Source of the DNA: a virus
Virus record (IMG/VR): IMGVR_UViG_3300036886_000138
Coordinates: 1-49,287 of that record
Reading direction: 5' to 3' (one strand)
DNA length: 49,287 nucleotides
Part shown: one piece after another, positions 7,808-15,127 of the stretch
Numbering within the stretch: the stretch's first letter is position 1
Layout of the letters: each line of letters opens with the position of its first letter
Notes under the pieces: model-generated
The model's database searches: none
What the model was told of the DNA's origin: nothing
What the model saw: the letters and a program-made list of their open reading frames with translations, nothing else
Position numbers and translations under genes: made by a program

Positions 7808-8022
7808 CGCTTCTCCGGGCCACGCTCACGCTTGGTGAGGGGGCGCGCATGTGAATCCTGTATCCACGGCCCTTTCGCATGAGTCTTGTAGTAAATCACG
7901 CCTCCAAGTGAATCCGGAGCAATTTCAACAATCGAGAAATAATCTGGTAGAAGGTCTCGGAACTTCCGAGAACCACGGACACCCACCACCTGCCCGACTT
8001 TGAACTTCGGTTTACGTTTCAT
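7804..8022 (-). CDS. Small beta-barrel-like protein, 72 aa
   Basis: ATG 8022 is preceded by GGAGGAGC. The sequence FKVGQVVGVRGSRKF...YFSIVEIAP...GGVIYYKTHAKG reads as a small SH3/KOW-like beta fold of the kind common in phage accessory proteins. An in-frame ATG 8109 would add 29 residues but its AAGGGGG lies too close. The 120 nt upstream of this start contain no other gene that I can support. Confidence 0.6.
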   Translation of the reverse strand: MKRKPKFKVGQVVGVRGSRKFRDLLPDYFSIVEIAPDSLGGVIYYKTHAKGPWIQDSHARPLTKRERGPEKR

Positions 8023-8142
8023 GCTCCTCCTGATTAGGGCGGCGGTGGCCGTTATACCGTGGTTTTTACGGAATCCGTCCACGTCAAATGGGCTTGTCCC
8101 CGCACCGCGCCCCATCCCCCTTGCGAGGGAACTCAAACAAGT

Positions 8143-8619
8143 TTACTTCCCCAAATTCGTCGAGTGTTTGTCCGAGCAGCCCGGCACCGCGCAGACGTAT
8201 TGGTTGATTTTGTTTTGTGGCCGTCCTTTGTCATCCTCCCCGACCTTGAGGAAAATCTGCGCCGTCCGTCCCTGTAACGGTCCAGCGTAGCTCCACTTTT
8301 CGGGGTCGGTTTCGTTTGGTGGATTGAACGTGCCCGGCAATTCGTCCTTATCGGCGCCGTCGAGTTCAAGCCCGAAAGCGTGGACGAAATCTTTGATAAC
8401 CCAATCAGCACTTGTGCTCAGGTTCTCGAACACAAGCTGGTCGTTGTATGTTGGGTGATTGATGATTTTGAGAGTCGGCCGGAGGTTAATCGCCGATTGA
8501 TTCTTGGCCTTTGCGCTGGGTTTCTTCGGTTTAAAACCGTCGAGCCGGATGGTGTAAAGGCCCTCGGGTAGAACGGGCGGTCCCGCGAGTTTTTCTTTAT
8601 TTAATTTGATTGTTGCCAT
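8143..8619 (-). CDS. Candidate single-stranded DNA-binding protein (DUF669-like)
   Basis: The 158-aa product begins PPVLPEGLYTIRLDGFKPKK, then NLRPTLKIINHP..QLVFENLS and WVIKDFVHAFGLEL, resembling phage proteins of the DUF669 type that commonly occur beside a Sak4- or Erf-like recombinase and often act as ssDNA-binding proteins. The neighbouring RecA-fold ATPase gene supports that reading. GGAG lies 11 nt before ATG 8619, a long spacing. Assignment rests on pattern and position, not on a clear OB-fold signature. Confidence 0.5.
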   Translation of the reverse strand: MATIKLNKEKLAGPPVLPEGLYTIRLDGFKPKKPSAKAKNQSAINLRPTLKIINHPTYNDQLVFENLSTSADWVIKDFVHAFGLELDGADKDELPGTFNPPNETDPEKWSYAGPLQGRTAQIFLKVGEDDKGRPQNKINQYVCAVPGCSDKHSTNLGK

Positions 8620-8691
8620 CTTTGATAAGTCTCCTTTTTGGGTTATGGTTTATTTTAACTACTTCGCAGTTGCCTGCAAAGACCTTTTGTG

Positions 8692-8856
8692 TTAATCCAA
8701 ATGCTGCAAAGCAAATTGTTTTAATGCTACATATGCCCTCTCAAATATTGTTCTCCCGGAAAAATCAACCTCATCCGGTACTATTATTTTAATGGTAACA
8801 ACTGTACTGAGAAGGACATGGTTATAATCAACAGTAACTTCCGTGATAGTGTTCAT
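8692..8856 (-). CDS. Hypothetical protein, 54 aa
   Basis: ATG 8856 overlaps the stop of the Sak4-like gene by 4 nt. The product (MNTITEVTVDYNHVLLSTVV, then TIKIIVPDEV and a short helix) alternates like two beta strands plus a helix. No family recognised. The overlap and the absence of any other frame here support it. Between its stop and the next gene (8620-8691) there is only leader sequence. Confidence 0.6.
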   Translation of the reverse strand: MNTITEVTVDYNHVLLSTVVTIKIIVPDEVDFSGRTIFERAYVALKQFALQHLD

Positions 8857-9650
8857 TTAACATTCCCTGACAAAGATCGATGATACTCAATCATTTCGGT
8901 GATGTTCGGCCAAGCAGCTTTCCCGCTGAGATTCAATGAACATTCCGCGGTGAATTTCCAATTTGGAATGGTTTGTATCGACGGAACGGCGTTGATGCGT
9001 TCAAGCACCCATACATCGGGGAAATATCGCAGCAAGCGTTTATGCCGCACAGGGAACGTGGTAATTTTGCCGGTGAGCTTAACGTTTTCGCCGGTTGAAT
9101 CCGGTGACTCTTCTTCGGTTTGATGAAACGTTACAATCAAATCACACGGCAACGCCATCGCTCGCAGGATGATGGATTCTGCCGCTTGCATTTCGCTGCT
9201 CCAGCCATCGAAGGATTTTGATACATGAATGGCCATCCCGCCCTTTACAACGATTTCGCGGCGGAGGTCTTTTTCAACGTATAGATTATACGCCATTAAC
9301 GCCCGCGCAAATGTGGCCATTGAGTCGATGACCAACGTACCCAACGGTACAGATACTTCATCGAAACCAATCACTTTCAAAGAGCACTCTTTTTCAAGAG
9401 CGGTTAAAATATCAAGCGTAAGCGGTGCAGCGTCTGGTTGCGAAAATGGTTTCGCATCCCGAAATGTTTTGGCGTAGACACCTTTCCGCCCAGCAAGGCT
9501 TTCAGCCTTTTGGTCATAATCAAGGAATAATACAGGCTTTCTGCCGGTGGCAGCGAGCGTGCTTTTACCAACGCCTTCCGGCCCGATCAAAGCGATATGC
9601 TTTTTCGCCGTTGGCGCTAACGCGCCGATGTCGTGGGTCTCGACTGGCAT
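8853..9650 (-). CDS. RecA-fold ATPase, Sak4-like (AAA_24 type), recombination
   Basis: ATG 9650 with AAGGAG upstream gives 265 aa; the longer frame from 9788 runs through the neighbouring gene. Walker A GPEGVGKST is at residues 23-31, a DYDQK segment follows at about 43, and Walker B is TLVIDSMATFARA. A TFHQ segment at about residue 180 matches the sensor region of Sak4-type proteins. These ATPases work with phage ssDNA-binding proteins in single-strand annealing or recombination-dependent replication. The downstream DUF669-like gene and upstream PD-(D/E)XK nuclease fit a recombination set. Confidence 0.8.
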   Translation of the reverse strand: MPVETHDIGALAPTAKKHIALIGPEGVGKSTLAATGRKPVLFLDYDQKAESLAGRKGVYAKTFRDAKPFSQPDAAPLTLDILTALEKECSLKVIGFDEVSVPLGTLVIDSMATFARALMAYNLYVEKDLRREIVVKGGMAIHVSKSFDGWSSEMQAAESIILRAMALPCDLIVTFHQTEEESPDSTGENVKLTGKITTFPVRHKRLLRYFPDVWVLERINAVPSIQTIPNWKFTAECSLNLSGKAAWPNITEMIEYHRSLSGNVK

Positions 9651-9651
9651 T

Positions 9652-9855
9652 TTAAGGTCTCCTTTTTTGGTAGATAGCTTTTGGTCCTTTAGAAAATGTA
9701 ACAAAAATTTCAATGGAACTAAAACGTTTGTGACAACCACAGCACGCGTAGCGACGGTATTTCTGCCACGACCCGTCAAAACGAACACGGGTGTTTACTA
9801 CTCGTAATTGTGAGTCGCACTCAGGGCAAACGGAGTGGCTACGCCCTTTCGGCAT
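9652..9855 (-). CDS. NrdR-like zinc-ribbon protein, 67 aa
   Basis: From ATG 9855 (GAGGAG upstream) the protein contains VCPECDSQLRVVNTRV and YACCGCHKRFSSIE, matching the four-cysteine ribbon at the NrdR N-terminus (CPxC...RRRRECxxCxxRFTTYE). The ATP-cone domain of true NrdR is missing. It may bind DNA as a small regulator or associate with recombination proteins. An Ogr/Delta-type activator is the main alternative. It ends two bases before the Sak4-like start. Confidence 0.68.
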   Translation of the reverse strand: MPKGRSHSVCPECDSQLRVVNTRVRFDGSWQKYRRYACCGCHKRFSSIEIFVTFSKGPKAIYQKRRP

Positions 9856-9985
9856 CTTCGTTCTCCTCGTCAAAGTGGCAAGCGCAATTACAATCTTCCG
9901 ATTCACACTCCTCATGGTCACCCATATAACATTCGTTGGTGATCTCATCGCCCCACTCGTTAAGCATTGGGTTTTCTATGCCCAT
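9839..9985 (-). CDS. Acidic cysteine-rich small protein, 48 aa
   Basis: ATG 9985 lies two bases after the nuclease stop and the frame ends at TAG 9841-9839, overlapping the next gene by 17 nt. The product (MGIENPMLNEWGDEITNEC, then GDHEECESEDCNCACHFDEE) is strongly acidic with five Cys and two His that could bind zinc. The Shine-Dalgarno site is weak (GGAA), so it would depend on coupling. No family recognised. Confidence 0.55.
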   Translation of the reverse strand: MGIENPMLNEWGDEITNECYMGDHEECESEDCNCACHFDEENEDAERA

Positions 9986-9987
9986 AA

Positions 9988-11049
9988 TTATTCCGTTTCG
10001 TAAGCTACCCACGGTGGCGATTGTGTGTAAGAAGCCTGTATTTGCACGTTGCGGGCGCCGGGTGTAATAGAATCAATCGCTCGGTACTCGCAAGGGCGAC
10101 CGTAGTTAAAATGACAAGAGCTTTCTCGCATTGGCCACACGCCTGTGTTAATACACTCGCGCAGCCGCTCGGCTTTTACGATAACCTCACGACGCCATTC
10201 TTCAATTTCTTCCCAAGTATAGTTCGGATAAGCGCGCTTGAAGCGTGGGCGTTTAGCGCCACCGTTTTTCGGCTTATCGGTTGGTTCCTCACGGGCTGCG
10301 CCGTTTATGATGCAACGGTCAACAACGGAGTTGGGAAATCCCAAAGATTTGGCAAGCAGCCCAACGGCATAAATATAACCAACGGTCTGCGCGTGCGGCT
10401 TCCACTTAGCATCAAAGTCTGGCTCGATTTTCGCGGTCGTTTTGTGGTCTACTGGTACCAAACGCTTGTTCTCGTCCAGCACAACCAAGTCTGGCTTACC
10501 GACGTAGTAAACATCAACCTTGTCGGTTCCACCAACCCAAACTTCATCTTTCATCCCGAAACCACTCTCAGTGGCGATGATCTTCCAAGTACGTTTGTCT
10601 TGCTCGGCGCGTATATCATAGTACGAAGTAATCATCGTCATAGCGCCTTGCGGGAGCGGGTATGGCACGCCGTTAAATTCCACCTGAACGCTAGTGCCGC
10701 CGAACGCTTCGTACTTTTTCGGGTCGAGGGTTTTAAACAACTCCATACCATGCTCGTCCCAGCGTTTGACCGCGCTCACGATAGCGGCATTACGCGTAAG
10801 CGTACCCGCCGCCATCATCTCGTAGAAATCCGACATCACATCCGACCACCATTGACCAAACTTCAACGTCCAACCTACGGTGCCCTTCGGGCGGAGAATC
10901 ATACCCGCGGCATTGGGAAAATGCTTGTAAAAGAACAAGCGTTCGCAGGTGTTAAAGCTGTTAATCATATGGTGGTCAAAGCGGAGCTTCATTCGACCAC
11001 CGGGCAAACGCTCGTAGAATGGTTTGTACGCCAGAGGTTTATCTGTCAT
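9988..11049 (-). CDS. PD-(D/E)XK nuclease, RecB/Cas4-like
   Basis: The 353-aa protein has the RecB-type core: Glu161 in ATESGFG, GKPDLVV at 184-190 with the catalytic Asp, VDHKTT at 200-205 (D-x-K) and a following QTVGYIYA helix. A late ESSCHFNYGRPCEYRA segment has two Cys like the C-terminal part of Cas4/AddB proteins, though a complete four-Cys iron-sulfur set is not evident. Role inferred: processing DNA ends for recombination, or degrading host DNA. ATG 11049 overlaps the upstream stop by 4 nt with GGAGG 11 nt before it. Confidence 0.85.
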   Translation of the reverse strand: MTDKPLAYKPFYERLPGGRMKLRFDHHMINSFNTCERLFFYKHFPNAAGMILRPKGTVGWTLKFGQWWSDVMSDFYEMMAAGTLTRNAAIVSAVKRWDEHGMELFKTLDPKKYEAFGGTSVQVEFNGVPYPLPQGAMTMITSYYDIRAEQDKRTWKIIATESGFGMKDEVWVGGTDKVDVYYVGKPDLVVLDENKRLVPVDHKTTAKIEPDFDAKWKPHAQTVGYIYAVGLLAKSLGFPNSVVDRCIINGAAREEPTDKPKNGGAKRPRFKRAYPNYTWEEIEEWRREVIVKAERLRECINTGVWPMRESSCHFNYGRPCEYRAIDSITPGARNVQIQASYTQSPPWVAYETE

Positions 11050-11660
11050 TCTTTTTTCGCCTCCTTTGGCGCTTGCGCCGGCATCATCGCCTGTAGCATT
11101 TCCAACGTAAAGCCCGCGGCTTTCAACTTTGCTGCCATCGCAGCGGCTGGGTTCGCGGTCTTGCTCGCGGCCTTGGCTTCGCCGACTTTGATTTTACCAG
11201 CAAAACTCAACGGCGAACCAGTTCGCATTTTACGCAGATTTGACCTGCGCCGATCATCGCGCTCGCCCTCAATCATCGTGCCCATGATGCGGTTGTACTC
11301 CAACGCCCGTTCACATTCGTGAACTTTCATGGTATATTGATTAGCGAAACGCTCAAGTTCTTGGTCGGACATATTAACGACCGAGCCGGCACGACTTACA
11401 TAGTAAGGCCCGACAGGCGTTATAAGCCGTCCTTCCTGCTCCACACCGTCGGAGTTCACCAACGGAGCTTCTTTGATTTCTGCGGCTTTTTCATTTAAGC
11501 AATCACCGCAGGTGTAAATATCCAGCGAAGCCGCGTGGTTAATGCAGAACGGGCGACCGCAGATTGTGCATTGGGTTGTGGACGTTAGTAAACGGTCAAC
11601 CAGAGATTCATCGGGTTCCAACGGTGTTCTGTCGCAGATATAGCATGGTGACGATGGCAT
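11046..11660 (-). CDS. Zinc-finger protein, 204 aa
   Basis: First gene after the promoter at 11688-11716. ATG 11660 has GGAGG about 12 nt upstream; the frame from 11720 would start inside the promoter and is rejected. Residues 1-60 hold CYIC, CTICGRPFC, H and CGDC, a multi-zinc treble-clef or RING-like arrangement. The middle is helical with a basic stretch (ERDDRRRSNLRKMR), the end Ala/Lys-rich. It may be a nucleic-acid-binding or regulatory protein; nothing more specific is visible. Confidence 0.7.
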   Translation of the reverse strand: MPSSPCYICDRTPLEPDESLVDRLLTSTTQCTICGRPFCINHAASLDIYTCGDCLNEKAAEIKEAPLVNSDGVEQEGRLITPVGPYYVSRAGSVVNMSDQELERFANQYTMKVHECERALEYNRIMGTMIEGERDDRRRSNLRKMRTGSPLSFAGKIKVGEAKAASKTANPAAAMAAKLKAAGFTLEMLQAMMPAQAPKEAKKE

Positions 11661-11687
11661 GTATGCGGTGCCTCCATTTCTTGTAAG

Positions 11688-11716
11688 AGAGTAGCATATA
11701 TAGTGCTTACTGTCAA
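11688..11716 (-). promoter_or_regulatory. Sigma70-like promoter for the recombination genes
   Basis: On the minus strand TTGACA (11716-11711), a 17-nt spacer, then TACTCT (11693-11688) preceded by TGC, an extended -10. It sits 28 bp before the start of the zinc-finger gene at 11660. Confidence 0.7.
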
Positions 11717-11740
11717 GCACTATAAGTGCTTTAGATTCAA
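11701..11740. promoter_or_regulatory. Palindromic operator overlapping the -35 box
   Basis: TAGTGCTT (11701-11708) and AAGCACTA (11715-11722) form a perfect inverted repeat around the -35 hexamer. It overlaps a second palindrome, AGCAC-TATAA-GTGCT (11716-11730). Bases 11717-11740 recur with one change at 16700-16723 beside another promoter. The arrangement suggests a repressor or activator with AGTGCT half-sites. Confidence 0.55.
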
Positions 11741-11907
11741 CGTTTTAGAGCTATTTCTAAGAGCAAGATTTTTGCTTTCAACGCCATGACTTGCACGCAA
11801 AACCGAGCGTGAGAATTAGTGGTGCTTTTGAGGGTTTCCGCCTCCGCCTGGTCAATCAAAGCAACAACAGTATTTGTCATTTCCTGTATATTAGCATCAA
11901 GTTTCAT
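11737..11907 (-). CDS. Hypothetical helical protein, 56 aa
   Basis: ATG 11907 follows GGAGGAG by 8 nt and is preferred to ATG 11928. The product is all-helical (MKLDANIQEMTNTVVALIDQ, then VQVMALKAKILLLEIALKR). No family recognised. It ends just before the operator and promoter at 11,688-11,740, so it is the last gene of the unit that begins with the J-domain protein. Confidence 0.58.
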   Translation of the reverse strand: MKLDANIQEMTNTVVALIDQAEAETLKSTTNSHARFCVQVMALKAKILLLEIALKR

Positions 11908-11927
11908 TATGTATTCTCCTCCCGTCA

Positions 11928-12233
11928 TTAGGCGTTACCTTGTGGTCTTACGTTTGCCAAAATTTCATCTGACGGCCAATGTGGCTTTTCTGCCTCGGTT
12001 ATTTCGAGGATTTCCGCGATTGGAGCAATCGCTCCAAGTATTAGTTTGAAACGGTCACGCGTATAGGTCGCGGCGTTGTCAAGTAACCACTGACGCTCAT
12101 GGCCAGGTTTCATCGTCGCAACCTTTACGATACTATTATCGGAACGGCTGATTACAATAATGGTTGAACGTGAGTATTGCCCACGTTCATCAGCGCGTAG
12201 CGGGAGCATTAAAAGAGTGTCAGGCATATTCAT
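11928..12233 (-). CDS. Hypothetical protein, 101 aa
   Basis: ATG 12233 overlaps the FtsK stop by 4 nt, with GGAGG about 10 nt upstream; ATG 12227 is an alternative. The sequence suggests an alpha/beta protein (STIIVISRSDNSIVKVATM, then a KLILGAIAPIAEIL helix). No family recognised. Its coupling to the FtsK-type motor suggests a shared process. Confidence 0.6.
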   Translation of the reverse strand: MNMPDTLLMLPLRADERGQYSRSTIIVISRSDNSIVKVATMKPGHERQWLLDNAATYTRDRFKLILGAIAPIAEILEITEAEKPHWPSDEILANVRPQGNA

Positions 12234-13423
12234 AACGAAGCTGCCTCCTTTTGAATCGACACCTCAACCGCCGCTTCGATGTCTTTTATCGACGCAAACG
12301 GCGAGTGTAAACGAACAATCGTTGGGCGCAGCGGTGATGAATACAGCATATCACCACGGGCGAGCAAATGCTCCGCGCCTTCGGTGTTTATCACCGTTCG
12401 GCTGTCAATATCACTGGGCAAACGAAACGTCAAACGTGCGGGGAAGTTCGATTTTATCGAACCTTTAACAATGTCGACCGATGGTCGTTGGGTTGACGCG
12501 ATAACGTGGATGCCGCTTTTGCGGCTCTTTTGAACCATTGTCGAAAGCTTGCTCTGCGCGACTTTGCCCAGTGATGGGCCTTTCTTCTCGCCATCACCTT
12601 TACGGTCATCACAGAGTAAATCAGCAAGCTCGTCGATTAGGAAGAGGATGCGGGGCATCCTCTTTGATGGAACGCCAGCGCCTGACATTTGAATGGCGTT
12701 ATACTCCGCGATGTTCCGCACGCCTGCTGCGGCAATCTTCTTGAGCCTATCCTCCATCTCGTCTAATAACCAATCCATTCGCTCAAGCGTTTGGTAGATG
12801 TTAATTGCTGGTGGAAATAGCAGATGTGGAGCACCGATAAAGTGTGTGAACTCTACGTTCGTTGTATCTGAAAGAACGAGCTTGAGGGTGGAACTGTTTA
12901 CACAGTAAACAATTGAGGCGAGCAAGCTGCTCAAAAGCGTGGATTTGCCGCTGCCTGTGGTACCCGCAATCAACAAATGCGGTAGCAACGCTAAATCTTC
13001 GCAGAAGAACTTACCAGTATGGTCAACGCCAAACGCAAGTGGTATCTCATGTGGAGCATTGGAGGCTTGTAGCTTCCATAACTCCGTAACGATTGTTTTG
13101 AAATCAACAAACGTTCGTTCGGTGTTTGGTACAAACACAGCCACCGCGGATTCGCCTGGCAAACGCTTGATTAGAATATCTTCAACTCCTAATGCCACCG
13201 CAAGGTCCGAGGCGAGCGCCTCAAGATGAGACACTTTTGTGGAGCCTTGCGGTAGCAATCGGTAAACTGAAACGATTGGACCAACGCTAACGTTTGGTAG
13301 CATTTTAACGTTGCAACCAAGACCGAGCAGTTTCATACCGATTACACTCATGGTACGAATCTGCTCGGGCGTTAGTGTTGAATCGAGACCGTCGAGTTTA
13401 CGTTGTAGCGGTTCAGCTATCAC
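12230..13423 (-). CDS. FtsK/SpoIIIE-type DNA translocase, soluble motor only
   Basis: The 397-aa protein has the FtsK alpha domain (residues about 45-100, with VGPIVSVYRL and ESAVAVFVPN) and beta motor domain: Walker A GTTGSGKS at 154-161, Walker B ILFLIDELADL at 259-269, the TQRPSVDIV motif at 311-319 and ARGDMLY near 355. Both the membrane domain and the DNA-reading gamma winged helix of bacterial FtsK are missing, so it would be a cytosolic motor without the usual sequence steering. The start is GTG 13423, overlapping the VWA stop (GTGA), with GGAGG 7 nt upstream. It could pump DNA during replication or resolve concatemers. Family certain, function inferred. Confidence 0.9.
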   Translation of the reverse strand: MIAEPLQRKLDGLDSTLTPEQIRTMSVIGMKLLGLGCNVKMLPNVSVGPIVSVYRLLPQGSTKVSHLEALASDLAVALGVEDILIKRLPGESAVAVFVPNTERTFVDFKTIVTELWKLQASNAPHEIPLAFGVDHTGKFFCEDLALLPHLLIAGTTGSGKSTLLSSLLASIVYCVNSSTLKLVLSDTTNVEFTHFIGAPHLLFPPAINIYQTLERMDWLLDEMEDRLKKIAAAGVRNIAEYNAIQMSGAGVPSKRMPRILFLIDELADLLCDDRKGDGEKKGPSLGKVAQSKLSTMVQKSRKSGIHVIASTQRPSVDIVKGSIKSNFPARLTFRLPSDIDSRTVINTEGAEHLLARGDMLYSSPLRPTIVRLHSPFASIKDIEAAVEVSIQKEAASL

Positions 13424-14151
13424 GCTTTCACCTCCGAAGCGCCGATCAAATTCGCTGCGCCCGGCAACATTAGCCTGCTACGCAGGCCTGGCGTTAGATA
13501 CTTTAACGCCTTTCCGAAGGAAGCAACATCCGAGAAGCGGATAAATATCCCTCCGGTTATCTCCGCTATACGCTTTAGTGTATCAGCGCCTTCGCCATCG
13601 GAGATATGAACGCAGTCGATGGGTATTTTTGCTTCTGCATATGTTTGCGCAATATCGAAGCAAAGGTTGCCATCAGTCTGCCCACCATCCGAGATGAGCA
13701 CCGCTCGTGTTATTGGGTAATTACCGAGCGTTTTTTGCATTACGTCTCCGATAGGCGTGCTGCTTACGGCTTGAATATTGGCTGATTCAATAGCTAATGC
13801 GATAGCATCGGCCATCAACGGCGTTGATAAATCGTTACCGATACCGACAAGCGCAACGCTTGTTTGTGTTAAGTCACAAGCTTCGATGAAGCCTTTAACG
13901 GCATCCCGTTCATGCTGGATTTTCGGCTTGCCTGCGGCATCATTTCTCATAGAACCACTGCAATCGCACAAAATTGCTATGCGATTTGGCATTGAAACTG
14001 CCGCCTCATGCATCTGTGATGCACTGGGTGGTTCCACCGAAGCTGTGCCATCACGCTTGGCCGCGTTCATGCGCGCGCGGAAGCTATTCGCTGGTGGGCC
14101 AATCTTAATTTTGATTGGCTTCGCTAACGTATTGGGGTCTTCGTATGGCAC
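13420..14151 (-). CDS. von Willebrand factor A (VWA) domain protein
   Basis: The 243-aa protein has a full MIDAS: DCSGS at 63-67, Thr132 in SSTPIGD and Asp155 in LISDGGQTDG, in a Rossmann-like fold ending near residue 215. Residues 1-50 are basic and probably extended. VWA proteins often pair with AAA+ or motor ATPases as adaptors; here the gene is directly coupled to an FtsK-type motor. GTG 14151 with GGAGG 7 nt upstream is the start, lying inside the end of the preceding 59-aa gene. Confidence 0.85.
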   Translation of the reverse strand: MPYEDPNTLAKPIKIKIGPPANSFRARMNAAKRDGTASVEPPSASQMHEAAVSMPNRIAILCDCSGSMRNDAAGKPKIQHERDAVKGFIEACDLTQTSVALVGIGNDLSTPLMADAIALAIESANIQAVSSTPIGDVMQKTLGNYPITRAVLISDGGQTDGNLCFDIAQTYAEAKIPIDCVHISDGEGADTLKRIAEITGGIFIRFSDVASFGKALKYLTPGLRSRLMLPGAANLIGASEVKA

Positions 14152-14303
14152 GGTTCCACCTCCGTTTCATTTTTGATTTTTACAACGGCATAGCCAATAT
14201 CCTCAAAGAAATATTCAAGGGCTATGTAACGCTCGTGCTCCTTTAAAAGATAAGGTTTTTGTTTCTCAGCAAGTTCCAGTGTTACTGTGATAACTTGTTT
14301 CAT
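14124..14303 (-). CDS. Small protein between J-domain and VWA genes, 59 aa
   Basis: ATG 14303 overlaps the J-domain stop by 4 nt; AAAGGAGG lies 10 nt upstream. The frame ends at TAG 14126-14124, overlapping the VWA start by 28 nt. The product (MKQVITVTLELAEKQKPYLL, KEHERYIALEYFFEDIGYAV) looks like a small alpha/beta protein. No family recognised. Its place in the coupled chain makes it a candidate partner of the VWA/FtsK pair. Confidence 0.62.
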   Translation of the reverse strand: MKQVITVTLELAEKQKPYLLKEHERYIALEYFFEDIGYAVVKIKNETEVEPCHTKTPIR

Positions 14304-14995
14304 TGATGAAATACCTCCTTTTGAATTCTATCCCACAAAGCATTCAAACGGGCCATCTTCTCCATATCACCACCCGCTTTATCCGGGTGCAACGCGATAG
14401 CGCCAGCGCGGTATGCGCTACGCATCGCTTCATATGGCAACAGCTTAACAAACTGTACCAGCACGTTGTCAAGCGGCGAACTAGCGATTGCTGGCGGAAC
14501 GCTGGCTTTTTGCGTTTGTTCTTTGGTGATAACGGTATAATTGCTGGTTCCGAAGATTTTATCCGCGAGCATTTTAATCGGCCCGAGGTAGCTTTCCGGG
14601 AAAGTCCATATCTTCGTGTTATCATCATAATCACGGAGATTACCAGGAATCAAAAGTTTCAACGATTCAAAGAACCGTTTGTCGTATGGACTAGCCAATC
14701 GGTAAGCGTCAAGCGCGGGGTCGTACCAGATTTTTACTTTTTGGTTGTTTGCCATTGGTGGTGGAACACCTCCGTATTTTCCTTGGTATTGTGATGGAAT
14801 TGGTAATATAACGTGGAAATCAATCAATGAACCACATTTACATACTTGTGTATAATGGCCCGGGCTTGCTGTATAGTATGCGCCATGCACACAATTGCAC
14901 GCAAAACACTCAAAAATATTTGGTCTGATTTCTAGTAATCGCTGACCGGTTTTGATATCGGTTGCGATTATAACTAAACCATTAGCATTTGCCAT
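14300..14995 (-). CDS. J-domain (DnaJ-like) protein with N-terminal cysteine cluster
   Basis: The C-terminal 45 residues read as a short J-domain: LPYEAMRSAYRAGAIALHPD with His203-Pro204-Asp205 at the diagnostic position, then KAGGD and a closing helix. The HPD loop triggers the ATPase of Hsp70/DnaK. Residues 30-54 carry Cys30, 33, 35, 52 and 54, a probable zinc site. Residues 81-150 (WYDPALDAYRLASPYDKRFF) resemble no domain I can name. The start is uncertain: ATG 14995 has a weak site, while in-frame ATG 14755 has GGAGG 13 nt upstream and would give a 151-aa form without the cysteines. Confidence 0.72.
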   Translation of the reverse strand: MANANGLVIIATDIKTGQRLLEIRPNIFECFACNCVHGAYYTASPGHYTQVCKCGSLIDFHVILPIPSQYQGKYGGVPPPMANNQKVKIWYDPALDAYRLASPYDKRFFESLKLLIPGNLRDYDDNTKIWTFPESYLGPIKMLADKIFGTSNYTVITKEQTQKASVPPAIASSPLDNVLVQFVKLLPYEAMRSAYRAGAIALHPDKAGGDMEKMARLNALWDRIQKEVFHQ

Positions 14996-15023
14996 ATACT
15001 TGTTCCAAGCGCGATTCGCGCAT

Positions 15024-15065
15024 AAAAATACCCATGCTATGCACCATTACAATGCATAGCATGGG
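15024..15065 (-). terminator. Rho-independent terminator, minus strand
   Basis: CCCATGCTATGCA (15031-15043) and TGCATAGCATGGG (15053-15065) form a perfect 13-bp stem with a 9-nt loop, followed on the minus strand by ATTTTTATG. It lies between the 168-aa gene and the J-domain gene, so it would separate early from replication genes unless antiterminated. Confidence 0.8.
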
Positions 15066-15127
15066 TTGGAGAGTAAAGCCTTCGGTCGTTTGCTTAGTGG
15101 CCGAAGTATTACGTAAACGCCGAAGTA

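Noticed and set aside
10021-11322. Long plus-strand open frame of 433 codons
   Set aside because: It lies wholly antisense to the PD-(D/E)XK nuclease and zinc-finger genes, has no ribosome site and encodes no recognisable domain.
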